A stretch of 64,000 bases of DNA, from positions 11,828-75,827 of the forward strand of contig JAFQEB010000085.1 in the NCBI GenBank assembly GCA_017399225.1, in the 5' to 3' direction. The notes beneath the pieces were generated by a model. The model did not search any database. It was not told the DNA's origin and saw only the letters and a list, made by a program, of their open reading frames with translations. Origin of the DNA: Clostridia bacterium. Its GTDB lineage: Bacteria > Bacillota_A > Clostridia > Christensenellales > Aristaeellaceae. Made by a program: the position numbers and the translations under genes. Shown in pieces: positions 1-8,951 of this stretch; the first letter of the stretch is position 1, and every line of letters begins with the position of its first letter.

Positions 1-1530
1 GCCGGCAAGGAGCAGAAGGCGCCCTACGTGCAGGGCGACATCGACCTGACCGACAAGGCCGTGGTCGAGAAGGCTGACCGCGCCCGCTTTGCCTTTGTCA
101 ACGGCATCGTGAAGAAGGTGGAGAAGCGCGTCGTCAAGACCGCCGACAAGAACGTGCAGGACAAGATCGACGCGGTGGTCACCCATCCCATCCTGGGCCT
201 GCTGATCTTCGCGGCCATCATGTTCGGCGTGTTCTGGGTCTCCCAGGCCGAGGGCGGTCTGGGCATCTGGCTGGCCGGCGTGCTGGAGGGCTGGATGGAG
301 GTCGTCACCGAGTGGGTGGCGGTTCTGGTCGAGGACGCGTCCCCGATCCTGCAGTCCCTGGTGGTTGACGGCATCGTGGGCGGCGTGGCGGCCGTGCTGG
401 GCTTCCTGCCGCTGGTGATGGTGATGTACTTCCTCATCGCCCTGCTGGAGGACTGCGGCTACATGGCCCGTGCCTCCGTGGTGCTCGATCCCATCTTCAA
501 GAAGGTCGGCCTGTCCGGCAAGTCCGTGATCCCCTTCGTCATCGGCACCGGCTGCGCCATCCCCGGCGTCATGGCCTGCCGCACCATCCGCAACGAGCGC
601 GAGCGCCGCGCCACCGCGATGCTGACGCCCTTCATGCCCTGCGGCGCGAAGCTGCCCGTCATCGCCCTGTTCACCGGTGCGTTCTTCGCTGATGCGAGCT
701 GGGTGGGCCCGCTGATGTACTTCGTGGGCATCGCGCTGATCTTCTTCGGCGCGCTGCTGATCAATGCCATCACCGGCCACAAGGTCCGCAAGTCTTACTT
801 CATCATCGAGCTGCCCGAGTACAAGGCGCCCTCCTTCGTCCGCGCGTTCATGTCCATGCTGAGCCGCGGCTGGGCCTACATCGTCAAGGCCGGCACCATC
901 ATCCTGCTGTGCAACACCGTCGTGCAGGTGATGCAGTCCTTCGCGTGGAACTTCCAGCCTGCTGAGACGGCGGACGCCTCCATCCTCGCTTCCATCGCCC
1001 AGCCCTTCGCGTACCTGCTGGTGCCCGTGGTGGGCGTGCTGAGCTGGCAGCTGGCGGCGGCGGCCGTGACCGGCTTCATCGCCAAGGAGAACGTCGTCGG
1101 CACCCTCGCCGTGTGCTTCGTGGGCCTGGAGAACCTGATCGACACCGAGGAGCTGGCCCTGATGGAGGGCGCCGGCGCGGAGGTCGCGGCGGTGATGGCC
1201 ATCACCAAGGTCGCGGCTCTGGCTTACCTGATGTTCAACCTGTTCAGTCCGCCGTGCTTCGCAGCCATCGGCGCGATGAACTCCGAGATGAAGAGCGCCA
1301 GGTGGCTCTGGGGCGGCATCGGCCTGCAGCTGGCCACCGGTTTCACCGTGGGCTATCTGGTGTACACCATCGGCACCCTGATCACCGACGCGTCCCTGCT
1401 GAACGTGGGCGCGGCCATCGCCGGCGGCGTTGCCGTGGCGGCCTTCGTGGCGATCATTGTGGGTATCATCCTGAACACCCGCAGGAACCTGAAGGCCGAG
1501 TACGAGCTGAAGGCAAAGGCGAAGGCGTAA
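1..1530 (+). CDS. feoB: Ferrous iron transporter FeoB, C-terminal part (5' truncated by window edge)
   Basis: The reading frame is open from base 1, so the N-terminal G-protein domain lies outside the window. What remains is the polytopic membrane domain that carries Fe(II) across the cytoplasmic membrane. Two Gate-type segments can be recognised by the family motifs GTGCAIPGVMACRT and TPFMPCGAKLPV, with NLFSPPCFAAIGAM near the C-terminus, and around eight or more hydrophobic helices. It ends in a short basic tail and is followed after 24 bases by a FeoB-associated small membrane protein. No FeoA gene is visible. FeoB identity is secure from the motifs. Confidence 0.96.
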   Translation, partial: AGKEQKAPYVQGDIDLTDKAVVEKADRARFAFVNGIVKKVEKRVVKTADKNVQDKIDAVVTHPILGLLIFAAIMFGVFWVSQAEGGLGIWLAGVLEGWMEVVTEWVAVLVEDASPILQSLVVDGIVGGVAAVLGFLPLVMVMYFLIALLEDCGYMARASVVLDPIFKKVGLSGKSVIPFVIGTGCAIPGVMACRTIRNERERRATAMLTPFMPCGAKLPVIALFTGAFFADASWVGPLMYFVGIALIFFGALLINAITGHKVRKSYFIIELPEYKAPSFVRAFMSMLSRGWAYIVKAGTIILLCNTVVQVMQSFAWNFQPAETADASILASIAQPFAYLLVPVVGVLSWQLAAAAVTGFIAKENVVGTLAVCFVGLENLIDTEELALMEGAGAEVAAVMAITKVAALAYLMFNLFSPPCFAAIGAMNSEMKSARWLWGGIGLQLATGFTVGYLVYTIGTLITDASLLNVGAAIAGGVAVAAFVAIIVGIILNTRRNLKAEYELKAKAKA

Positions 1531-1554
1531 ACGACCTCGCAAGGAGGCTGTACC

Positions 1555-1698
1555 ATGACGGATTTTCTCATTGTCCTTATCGTGCTGCTGATTGTCGGCG
1601 GAGCCGGCTTCTACGTCTGGCGTGCAAAGAAGCGCGGCCAGAAGTGCATCGGCTGTCCCTATGCGGGCAAGGAAGGCTGCAGCTGCAGCAAAAAGTAA
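1555..1698 (+). CDS. FeoB-associated Cys-rich membrane protein
   Basis: A 47-residue protein: one N-terminal membrane helix (about residues 4-22), a basic stretch (RAKKRGQK) and a cysteine cluster C-x2-C-x8-C-x-C at the C-terminus. This is the architecture of the small FeoB-associated Cys-rich proteins found directly after feoB in Firmicutes; they are thought to assist Fe(II) uptake, the exact role being unproven. AAGGAGG lies about 8 bases before the ATG. It is too short for many gene finders and is probably cotranscribed with feoB, with a terminator at 1719. Confidence 0.9.
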   Translation: MTDFLIVLIVLLIVGGAGFYVWRAKKRGQKCIGCPYAGKEGCSCSKK

Positions 1699-1718
1699 GA
1701 TCATCTCCTCAGACACAT

Positions 1719-1751
1719 GGCAGACCTGCGATGCGGCGGGTCTGCCCTTTT
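1719..1751 (+). terminator. Intrinsic terminator of the feoB operon
   Basis: Arms GGCAGACC (1719-1726) and GGTCTGCC (1739-1746) pair perfectly and are followed by a short T run. It sits 20 bases after the small FeoB-associated gene. Confidence 0.75.
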
Positions 1752-1760
1752 GCATGCAGA

Positions 1761-1794
1761 AGGAGCAGCCTGCCGGGATGGGCGGACTGCTCCT
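1761..1794 (-). terminator. Possible terminator of the AraC-type regulator gene
   Basis: AGGAGCAG and CTGCTCCT pair (1761-1768 with 1787-1794) immediately after the stop codon of the minus-strand regulator. The T tract on that strand is weak, so termination strength is uncertain. Confidence 0.4.
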
Positions 1795-1797
1795 GCA

Positions 1798-2541
1798 TTA
1801 TGCGTCTGTGTCGGTGATGGCGGGGGCGTGGCGGCGGTACTCGCCGGGCGTCATGCCGCAGTAGCGGCGGAAGACGCTGATGAAGTGGCTTTCGGAACTG
1901 AAGGCAAGGGTGTGGGCGATATCCGGGATGGACTGGTCGGTGAATTCGAGGGCCTTGCGGGCGGCCTCCAGACGGCGCCGGGTCACGTATTCGCCGATGG
2001 GCATGCCCACCTCCCGCCGGAACAGCCGGGACAGGTACGCCCGGGAAAGCCCGCTGACGCTGCACAGCTCCTCCACGGTGATGCGCCGGTGCAGATGGGT
2101 GTGGATGTGCTCCGTACAGCGCAGGATGGGGCGGGGATAGCCGCCGTGGCGCTGCAGATGGCGCATCCGCCCGGCGTAATCGTCGATCAGCTCCCGGTGC
2201 AGCGCGTGGATCTCCGCCTCCGCGCGGCAGCGGTCGATGCGCCGGATGTACAGGTCGCTGAGGTTGAAGGCGGTCTCCGCATCCAGCCCGCCGGCCATGC
2301 AGTAGCGGGTGATGAAGGCCACGGTGATGACCAGATGGTAGCGCAGGTTCTGTATCGGATCGTCGCTCAGCCGGCCGAAGCCCTCCTGCCCCAGCGGCGT
2401 GGACAGCCGCAGCGCCTCCTCGCGGTCGCCGGCCTGAATGGCGCGGTAGAAGGCTGTTTCCCGATCGTAGGGGAGGTGTGTGAATAGATTCTCGCGGTTG
2501 TCGAATTCCGTGCGGGCCAGATCGCGCTGGATGTTCGTCAT
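1798..2541 (-). CDS. AraC/XylS family transcriptional regulator
   Basis: 247 residues. The C-terminal ~100 residues hold the two helix-turn-helix motifs of the AraC family (ITVEELCSVSGLSRAYLSRL and the second repeat SIPDIAHTLAFSSESHFISV ending in FRRYCGMTPGEYRR). The N-terminal ~140 residues have no cupin signature that I can recognise and probably sense a ligand. Start chosen at the ATG preceded by AGAAGGAGG; an upstream ATG-type extension of 25 codons lacks a ribosome binding site. It is divergent from the GH16 glucanase gene with a ~170-base shared regulatory region, so it is the likely activator of the GH16-GH5 pair; that is inference. Confidence 0.9.
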   Translation of the reverse strand: MTNIQRDLARTEFDNRENLFTHLPYDRETAFYRAIQAGDREEALRLSTPLGQEGFGRLSDDPIQNLRYHLVITVAFITRYCMAGGLDAETAFNLSDLYIRRIDRCRAEAEIHALHRELIDDYAGRMRHLQRHGGYPRPILRCTEHIHTHLHRRITVEELCSVSGLSRAYLSRLFRREVGMPIGEYVTRRRLEAARKALEFTDQSIPDIAHTLAFSSESHFISVFRRYCGMTPGEYRRHAPAITDTDA

Positions 2542-2563
2542 GCGCTCGCCTCCTTCTGATATA

Positions 2564-2592
2564 ACGATATCACATCTGACGCCATCGTTCAA
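2564..2592 (-). promoter_or_regulatory. Promoter of the AraC-type gene
   Basis: On the minus strand TTGAAC-N17-TATCGT, 23 bases before the start codon; the region is shared with the divergent glucanase promoter. Confidence 0.5.
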
Positions 2593-2600
2593 GCACGGAT

Positions 2601-2630
2601 CTGACAAACAGGGCACAAATTTGATATACG
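2601..2630 (+). promoter_or_regulatory. Promoter candidate of the GH16-GH5 operon
   Basis: CTGACA-N18-TATACG, about 80 bases before the GH16 start. The spacer and boxes are imperfect, as expected for an activator-dependent promoter. Confidence 0.4.
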
Positions 2631-2709
2631 CAGCGCCACTCCATGATTATGATGAAAGCAAAGGCGAAAGCCGGACGAAGTGGATCAACAAGCGAAAGGA
2701 AGCGATCCG

Positions 2710-4047
2710 ATGAAGAAGATGCTGATGCTGCTGGCGGCGTTGCTGCTGGTGCTGCCCATCGCCGCGCTGGCGGAGGACATCCCCCAATACGAGGGCTACG
2801 AGCTCATCTGGCACGACGAGTTTGACGGCGATACCCTCGACCGGGCGGACTGGAACCGCGAGGTCCGCAAGGCGGGGTGGACGAACAACGAGCTGCAGGC
2901 CTACACCGGCGGCGATGCGAACATCTTCCTGCGCGATGGCAAGCTGGTGCTCAAGGCCATCAAGCATGTTGACGAGAAAGGCAAGGTCACCTACACCTCC
3001 GGCAAGGTGCAGACGCAGGACAAGCATGACTTCCTCTACGGCAAGATCGTCGTGCGCGCGAAGGTGCCCGAGGGTCAGGGCCTGTGGCCGGCCATCTGGA
3101 TGATGCCCACCCGCGAGAGCAAGTATGGCTCCTGGCCCCGCTGCGGCGAGATCGACATCATGGAGATCCTCGGCCATCAGACCCACATCACCTATGCCAA
3201 CCTGCATTACGGAGCGCCCCATGCCGAGCAGCAGGGCGTTTACACCCTGAAGGACGGCACGACCTTCTCCGACGACTTCCACGAGTTCGGTATGGAGTGG
3301 GAGCCCGGCGAGTTCCGCTTCTACATCGACGGCGAGCTGTTCCACACCGTCAATGACTGGTACTCCATCTCCAATGGCATGGAGCGCCCCTATCCCGCGC
3401 CCTTCAACCAGACCTTCTACCTGCAGCTGAATCTGGCCGTGGGCGGCACCTGGCCCGGTGACCCGGACGAGACCACCGACTTTGACAAGGCGGAGTTCGA
3501 GATCGATTACGTGCGCGTCTACCAGCGCCCGGCGTACGATACCAACGTCACCAGGCCCGCGAAGCAGTTCCGTTCCGCCGGTGAGGATGGCAACTACGTC
3601 ATCAACGGCGACTTCGCTGTGGCGGAGAACGTGAACGACTCCGCCGGCTGGGTCTATTACCAGTGCAACGGCGGCAACGCGGCGGTGACCATCCGCGACG
3701 GCATGATCGTCATCGACACGAAGACCGAGGGCACGCTGGACTACTCCGTGCAGCTCTATCAGGCGGACCTGCCCATGCGGCAGGGCAAGACCTACCGCCT
3801 GACCTTCGACGCGTGGGCGGCAGAGCCCCGGCAGATCATCGCGGCGGTGTCCGCGCCCAGCATGGGCTGGATCCGCTACTTCCCTGACACCATCGTCGAC
3901 CTGACCACCGAACGCACCACCTACACCTACGAGTTCACCATGACCGGCATGGACGATAACAATGGCCGGATCGAGTTCAACATGGGCCATCGCGGCTCCA
4001 CGGCGGCGATCTGCATCACCAACGTGCGCCTCGAGGTCGTCGAGTAA
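2710..4047 (+). CDS. Secreted GH16 beta-1,3(4)-glucanase with C-terminal CBM4/9-like module
   Basis: 445 residues. Residues 1-21 are a signal peptide (basic start, leucine-rich core, cleavage after AALA). A GH16 laminarinase/lichenase-type domain runs from about residue 28 to 285, with the catalytic signature GEIDIMEILG placing nucleophile E147 and acid/base E152. The last ~140 residues (from NGDFAVAENV) look like a carbohydrate-binding module of the CBM4/9 jelly-roll type. It would hydrolyse beta-1,3 or mixed-linkage glucan outside the cell. Start taken at the ATG with AAAGGAAG upstream rather than ten codons earlier, since the signal peptide begins there. There is no anchor or lipobox, so the enzyme is free or held by the CBM. 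GH5 follows after 15 bases. Confidence 0.93.
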   Translation: MKKMLMLLAALLLVLPIAALAEDIPQYEGYELIWHDEFDGDTLDRADWNREVRKAGWTNNELQAYTGGDANIFLRDGKLVLKAIKHVDEKGKVTYTSGKVQTQDKHDFLYGKIVVRAKVPEGQGLWPAIWMMPTRESKYGSWPRCGEIDIMEILGHQTHITYANLHYGAPHAEQQGVYTLKDGTTFSDDFHEFGMEWEPGEFRFYIDGELFHTVNDWYSISNGMERPYPAPFNQTFYLQLNLAVGGTWPGDPDETTDFDKAEFEIDYVRVYQRPAYDTNVTRPAKQFRSAGEDGNYVINGDFAVAENVNDSAGWVYYQCNGGNAAVTIRDGMIVIDTKTEGTLDYSVQLYQADLPMRQGKTYRLTFDAWAAEPRQIIAAVSAPSMGWIRYFPDTIVDLTTERTTYTYEFTMTGMDDNNGRIEFNMGHRGSTAAICITNVRLEVVE

Positions 4048-4062
4048 AGGAGTAAAACGGAT

Positions 4063-5013
4063 ATGCTGAAGGAAATGGGTATTCTCCGCGGCGTGAATCT
4101 GGGCGGCTGGCTGAGCCAGTGCGACTATTCCGCCGACCGGCTGGCGAATTTCATCAAAGCGGAGGACTTTGCCCGCATCGCCTCCTGGGGGCTGGATCAC
4201 GTGCGCATCCCCGTGGACTACAACGTGCTGGAGGAAGGCAACGGCGGCTATGACGCCCCCGGCTGGGAGCGTATCGACTTTGCGCTGGCCCAGTGCGAAA
4301 AGCACGGCCTGAAGACTGTCATCGATCTGCACAAGACCGCTGGCTTCTCCTTCGACAACGGCGAGATGGAGACCGGCTTCTTTGAGGATGAAGCATATCA
4401 GCAGCGCTTCTGCCGCCTGTGGGAGCAGATCGCCCGCCGCTACGGGCGCCTGTCCGACCGGGTGGTGTTCGAGCTGCTCAACGAGGTGACCAGCCCGGAT
4501 TTCATGGACGTGTGGAACCGCGTGGCGAAGGAGGCCATCCGCTGCATCCGCGTCTACGCCCCCAACACGCTGATCCTCGTGGGCGGCTACCACAACAACG
4601 CGGCCCATGCCGTGCCTGCGCTGGATGCGCCGGCGGACGACCGCGTCATCTACAACTTCCACTGCTATGATCCCCTGCACTACACCCATCAGGGCGCCCG
4701 CTGGGTGGACGTGCTGGATAAGTCCGCCCGTGTGGCCTTCTGCGACAGCGGCGCGACGGAGGCGTACTTCGAGCAGGTCTTCGCCCCGGCCATCGAGGCG
4801 GCGGAGCGCAACCACACCACCCTCTACTGCGGCGAGTACGGCGTGATCGACATCGTGCCCACGGCGGATGCACTGGAGTGGTTCAAGGTGATCAACGCGG
4901 TGTTCGAGCGCCACGGCATTGCCCGCTGCGCGTGGAGCTACCGGGAGATGGACTTCGGCATTGGCGACGAGCGCTGGGACATCCTGCGTGACGAACTGCT
5001 GAAGGTGCTCTGA
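4063..5013 (+). CDS. GH5 family glucanase, cytoplasmic
   Basis: 316 residues with the whole glycoside hydrolase family 5 barrel and no signal peptide. Family marks are GVNLGGWL at the N-terminus, HVRIPVDYN, the acid/base glutamate E141 in FELLNEV and the nucleophile E258 in YCGEYG. The absence of a secretion signal and the tight spacing after the GH16 gene (AAAGGAG ribosome site between) suggest that it trims imported oligosaccharides made by the GH16 enzyme. Exact linkage (beta-1,3 or beta-1,4) cannot be told from the sequence; the NLGGWL start is also seen in exo-beta-1,3-glucanases. Confidence 0.9.
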   Translation: MLKEMGILRGVNLGGWLSQCDYSADRLANFIKAEDFARIASWGLDHVRIPVDYNVLEEGNGGYDAPGWERIDFALAQCEKHGLKTVIDLHKTAGFSFDNGEMETGFFEDEAYQQRFCRLWEQIARRYGRLSDRVVFELLNEVTSPDFMDVWNRVAKEAIRCIRVYAPNTLILVGGYHNNAAHAVPALDAPADDRVIYNFHCYDPLHYTHQGARWVDVLDKSARVAFCDSGATEAYFEQVFAPAIEAAERNHTTLYCGEYGVIDIVPTADALEWFKVINAVFERHGIARCAWSYREMDFGIGDERWDILRDELLKVL

Positions 5014-5046
5014 TCCTCCTGCAACATACCCTCATCACAAAACATA

Positions 5047-5082
5047 CCCCGTCTTCTCTGCTCTGCGGCGGAGAGGACGGGG
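5047..5082. terminator. Bidirectional terminator between GH5 and dus
   Basis: CCCCGTC (5047-5053) pairs with GACGGGG (5076-5082), extended by an inner CTCT/AGAG pairing, between two convergent genes. T-rich stretches follow on both sides but are short. Confidence 0.6.
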
Positions 5083-5087
5083 CGATT

Positions 5088-6044
5088 TCATTTGGCGAAC
5101 ACGTCGGGATCGTAGACGGGGTTCTCCGCCAGCGGCAGGGAGAAGAGCATTGCAGCGGAGTCAGGGTAGGTTTGGGGCGTTGATTTTCGGATGGCCTTCA
5201 GGGCCTTTCGGCTGTCCTCAAAGCAGCAGGATAGGTACTTCATGTGCTCCCGCATGCGGCTGTGAACGGTGCTGGCGGGGTACTCGCGGCTGTAGGCTTC
5301 CATCAGCGCGTCGTGGTAATGGCGCAGCTCCCCGTGGGTGGCGGGCGCACCGCCGTGGAGCTGGCGGCCCAGCGCGGGATCGGCGATCAGCCCGCGGCCG
5401 ATCATCATCGGCATGTCCGGATACTGCGTCTGCAGCGCTTCGCAGTCTGCCGCGCAGAACAGGTTGCCGTTGTACACCAGCGGGAGGCCCGTTTCTGCGG
5501 CCATGGCGAAGCAGTCCTCATGCACGCCGCCCTTGTAGAATTCGTTGCGGGTGCGGGGGTGGATGGTCAGCTCCTTCACGGGATAGTCGCGGAAGATGGC
5601 CAGCAGCGCGGGCCACTCCGCCGCGTCATAGAAGCCGATGCGGGTCTTGATGGAAACGGGCAGGGGACTGGCGGCAAAGATGGCGTCGAGGAATGCGCGC
5701 AGGCCCTCCGGGTCGCGCAGGGCGCCGGAGCCGCGGCCTTTGGCGGTCACCGTGCCGGAGGGACAGCCGGTGTTCAGGTTCACCTCGTCGTAGCCCAGAT
5801 CGGCCAGCTGCTGCGCCGCCCACAGGAACAGCTCCGCATCCCGGGTCAGCAGCTGCGGGATGCAGGGCACGCCCGCGTTGTTCTCCGGGGCGATGGCCCT
5901 GAGGTCGCGGGTGGTGAAGACCCGGTGGTGGGACGGGGTGATGAAGGGGATGTAGTACTTCTCAACGCCCCCGAAGAGCCGGTGGTGTACGCGGCGGTGT
6001 ACCGCGTCGGTCACGCCCTCCATGGGGGCAAGGCGGATGTCCAT
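5088..6044 (-). CDS. tRNA-dihydrouridine synthase
   Basis: 318 residues. FMN-dependent enzyme that reduces uridines in the tRNA D-loop. Visible marks: LAPMEGVTD at the N-terminus, NTGCPSGTVTAKGRG containing the catalytic cysteine, the phosphate/FMN region YNGNLF and MIGRG. Start chosen at ATG (MDIRLAPMEG) with GGAGG six bases upstream; a 41-codon longer frame has no support. Monocistronic, convergent with the GH5 gene. Which uridine it modifies cannot be told. Confidence 0.93.
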   Translation of the reverse strand: MDIRLAPMEGVTDAVHRRVHHRLFGGVEKYYIPFITPSHHRVFTTRDLRAIAPENNAGVPCIPQLLTRDAELFLWAAQQLADLGYDEVNLNTGCPSGTVTAKGRGSGALRDPEGLRAFLDAIFAASPLPVSIKTRIGFYDAAEWPALLAIFRDYPVKELTIHPRTRNEFYKGGVHEDCFAMAAETGLPLVYNGNLFCAADCEALQTQYPDMPMMIGRGLIADPALGRQLHGGAPATHGELRHYHDALMEAYSREYPASTVHSRMREHMKYLSCCFEDSRKALKAIRKSTPQTYPDSAAMLFSLPLAENPVYDPDVFAK

Positions 6045-6085
6045 GGGGAACCTCCAGTGAAAGTCGGTGTGTGGAACTGATGGTA

Positions 6086-6115
6086 TGATAGCATATCCGA
6101 CCGGGCGTTTACAAG
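6086..6115 (-). promoter_or_regulatory. Promoter of dus
   Basis: TTGTAA-N18-TATCAT on the minus strand, about 40 bases before the start codon. Confidence 0.5.
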
Positions 6116-6198
6116 GGGAAATTCCAGCAGCAGGCAGGGATGCGGCGAGTTTTGGCGAATCTGTCATGCATCGACCCTGTGATCAGGAGGAGTTGCTC

Positions 6199-7506
6199 AT
6201 GAAGAAGATCACCATCGCCATCGCGGGCCTTGGCTCCCGTGGCCTTGAGACCTACGCCCGCTGTCTGGAGAAGTACCCCGACCGGGCGGAGCTGGTCGCC
6301 ATCGCCGACATCCGCCCCGACCGCGTGCAGGTGGCGGCGGAACGCTACCACATCCCGGCGGGGATGTGCTTTGACAGCGTCGAAAGCCTCTTGCAGCAGC
6401 CGAGGCTGGCGGACGTGCTGTTCATCTGCACGCCGGACGACGTGCACTACCAGCCTGCCATGGACGCCCTGAACCTCGGCTACCACCTGCTGCTGGAGAA
6501 GCCCGCCGCCCGCACGGTGGCCGAGTGCCGCGATATCGCGGAGCTGGCGGAGAGCAAGGGGGTGCACGTCGTCGTCTGCCATGTGCTGCGCTACACCGTG
6601 TTCTATCAGACCATCCGCGAGCTGCTCAGGAGCGGCCGCATCGGTGAGGTCATGTCCGTGGAGGCCATCGAGCGCGTGGCGTACTGGCATCAGGCGCATT
6701 CCTTCGTGCGCGGCAACTGGCATGTGGCGGCGGACACCACGCCCATGATCCTCGCCAAATGCTGCCACGATATGGACATGATCCTCTGGCTGACGGGTAA
6801 AACGTGCCAGCGGGTCAGCTCCTTCGGGCATCTGACCCACTTCACCGCCGCGAACGCCCCCGAGGGCGCGGCGGAGCGCTGCACCGACGGCTGCCCCCAC
6901 GCGGATACCTGCCCCTACAACGCGGAAAAGTACTACCTCGGCATGTTCGAACGCCACGGCGACAGCTGGCCGGTCAACGTGGTCGCGCCGGAACCGACGG
7001 AGGAGAAGATCCTCGCGGCCCTGCGCGCCGGGGAGAACGAGGCGGGCTGCGATTACGGCCGCTGCGTCTACCGGATGAACAACGACGTGGTCGATCATCA
7101 GGTGGTGACGCTGCAGCTGGCGGACGATGTGACGGTCTCCTTCACCATGACGGCCTTCACGGCCACGGGCGGGCGCTGCATCCGCCTGATGGGCACAAGG
7201 GGCGAGCTGTATGCGGACATGGAGAAGAACACCATCCGCGTGCAGGAGTACGGTCAGGTGGGCGCGAAGCCCGCCGAAGAGATCGACGTGCGCAAGCTGA
7301 CCAGCGATTTCTCCGGCCATGGCGGCGGCGACGTGCGCATGGTGGCGGACTTCCTTGACCTGCTGGAGGGCAGGGGCATGAGCGAAGCCCTGACCACCAT
7401 CAGCCGCAGCGTGGAGAGCCACTACGCGTGCCTTGCGGCAGAGAGATCCCGCCTGCATGGCGGTCAGGTGGTCGTGCTGGACGAGTTTGTCCGGGAGGAT
7501 GCATGA
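6199..7506 (+). CDS. Gfo/Idh/MocA family NAD(P)-dependent oxidoreductase
   Basis: 435 residues. N-terminal Rossmann fold with the dinucleotide loop AGLGSRGLETYARCL, the family EKP motif (LLEKPAARTVAEC) and a C-terminal alpha/beta substrate domain. It probably oxidises or reduces a sugar or a cyclitol. Unusual: a cysteine cluster C-x3-C-x5-C (CTDGCPHADTCPY, about residue 230) inside the C-terminal domain, which could bind a metal. Start from AGGAGG eight bases before ATG. The stop overlaps the start of the MATE gene (ATGA), so both are translated together. Substrate unknown. Confidence 0.88.
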   Translation: MKKITIAIAGLGSRGLETYARCLEKYPDRAELVAIADIRPDRVQVAAERYHIPAGMCFDSVESLLQQPRLADVLFICTPDDVHYQPAMDALNLGYHLLLEKPAARTVAECRDIAELAESKGVHVVVCHVLRYTVFYQTIRELLRSGRIGEVMSVEAIERVAYWHQAHSFVRGNWHVAADTTPMILAKCCHDMDMILWLTGKTCQRVSSFGHLTHFTAANAPEGAAERCTDGCPHADTCPYNAEKYYLGMFERHGDSWPVNVVAPEPTEEKILAALRAGENEAGCDYGRCVYRMNNDVVDHQVVTLQLADDVTVSFTMTAFTATGGRCIRLMGTRGELYADMEKNTIRVQEYGQVGAKPAEEIDVRKLTSDFSGHGGGDVRMVADFLDLLEGRGMSEALTTISRSVESHYACLAAERSRLHGGQVVVLDEFVREDA

Positions 7507-8891
7507 TGGAGGCCCAGCTGGGTACCCCGCAGGAAAAGCGGGGCTTCTACCGCAACGCGCTGGGGATCATGCTGCCCATCGCGCTGCAGAACCTGATGGA
7601 CACGGCGGTCAACTCCGCGGACGTGATCATGCTGTCCTATGTGTCGCAGGAGGCGCTGAGCGCGTCCTCCCTGGCGGGGCAGGTGGCGTTCATCATGTCC
7701 AACCTGATCTACGGGCTGTCCTCTGCGTCGTCGGTGATGGCGGCGCAGTACTGGGGCAAGGGCGACCGGTCGGCGGTGGAGCGCGTGCTGGGCATGGCGC
7801 TGCGGCTGGCGCTGATGGTGAGCGTCGTCTTCGCGCTGGCGGCAGCGGTTTTCCCCGCGCAGATCATGCGGATCTTCACGCCCGACCCGGCGCTGATCGC
7901 CGAGGGTGAAGTGTACCTGCGGACGGTGAGCGCCTCCTACGTGCTGGGCGCCTTCGCGCAGATCTACCTGAGCGTGATGCGCAGCGTGGAGCGGGTGGCC
8001 ATCACCGCCATCATCCATGGTGGCGCGGTGGTGATGAACGTGGTGCTCAACGCCTGCTTCATCTTTGGCTTCGGGCCTTTCCCGGAGCTGGGCATCTTCG
8101 GCGTGGCGCTGGCGACGACCATCACCCGTGTGGTGGAGGCAGCCGTCTGCCTGACCGATGGCGCGCTGTGCCGCCGCATCCGCCTGCGGGTGAGATACCT
8201 GCTGGCCCGGGGCGGTCAGCTGATGCGGGATTTCGTGAAGCTGGCGGTGCCTGCGGCAGCCAATGACATCGTCTGGGGACTGGCCTTCAGCGTGTATTCG
8301 ATCATCCTCGGACACCTCTCCAGCGACATCGTGGCGGCGAACTCTGTGGCCTCCGTCGTGCGCAATCTGGGTACGGTGATGTGCTTCGGCACGGCCAGCG
8401 CGGCAGGCATCGTGCTGGGCAAGGCGCTGGGTGAGAACCGCCTCGAGGCGGCGAAGGTCTATGCGAAGCGCTTCATCGGCATGGCGGTCGTCACCGCGAT
8501 CATTGGCGGCGCGGCGGTGCTGCTGCTGCGTCAGCCGGTGCTGGACTTCATGCACCTCTACGTGAAGGACGCGACGCAGCAGGCCCGGGACGACCTGAAC
8601 CTGATGCTCTACATCAACTCCTACTACATCATGGGCGTATCGCTGAACACGATGCTGATCTGCGGCATCTTCCGTGCCGGCGGCGATGTGCGCTACGGGC
8701 TGATCTGCGATATGGTATCGATGTGGCTCTACGCGGTGCCCATGGGGCTGTTCTGCGCCTTCGTGCTGAAGCTGCCGGAGATGTGGGTGTACTTCATCCT
8801 CTGTCTGGACGAGTTCGTGAAGCTGCCGGTGAACATCTGGTATTACAAAAAGCGGCGGTGGGTGAAGAATATCACCCGTGAGCAAGCATGA
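7503..8891 (+). CDS. MATE family efflux transporter
   Basis: 462 residues, about twelve hydrophobic helices in two halves, with the MatE N-terminal pattern LGIMLPIALQNLMDTAVNSA and a repeated related stretch near residue 250. These Na+ or H+ antiporters export organic cations or drugs. Start ATG overlaps the oxidoreductase stop by four bases; a second ATG follows directly. The coupling with a sugar oxidoreductase hints at export of a product of that enzyme, but this is only positional. Terminator directly downstream. Confidence 0.92.
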   Translation: MMEAQLGTPQEKRGFYRNALGIMLPIALQNLMDTAVNSADVIMLSYVSQEALSASSLAGQVAFIMSNLIYGLSSASSVMAAQYWGKGDRSAVERVLGMALRLALMVSVVFALAAAVFPAQIMRIFTPDPALIAEGEVYLRTVSASYVLGAFAQIYLSVMRSVERVAITAIIHGGAVVMNVVLNACFIFGFGPFPELGIFGVALATTITRVVEAAVCLTDGALCRRIRLRVRYLLARGGQLMRDFVKLAVPAAANDIVWGLAFSVYSIILGHLSSDIVAANSVASVVRNLGTVMCFGTASAAGIVLGKALGENRLEAAKVYAKRFIGMAVVTAIIGGAAVLLLRQPVLDFMHLYVKDATQQARDDLNLMLYINSYYIMGVSLNTMLICGIFRAGGDVRYGLICDMVSMWLYAVPMGLFCAFVLKLPEMWVYFILCLDEFVKLPVNIWYYKKRRWVKNITREQA

Positions 8892-8896
8892 AAAAT

Positions 8897-8938
8897 GGAG
8901 GACTCCCCTGATGTGTAGGGAGTCCTCCGTTGATTTTT
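8897..8938. terminator. Bidirectional terminator (MATE / GNAT)
   Basis: Eleven-base perfect arms GGAGGACTCCC and GGGAGTCCTCC (8897-8907, 8918-8928) with a T run after it on the plus strand and an A run before it, serving the convergent GNAT gene too. Confidence 0.88.
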
Positions 8939-8951
8939 CAGCCGGATGGCT

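Noticed and set aside
2647..4914. A 755-codon minus-strand frame opposite GH16-GH5
   Set aside because: Shadow frame with repetitive His/Val/Leu/Ala composition and no start signal.
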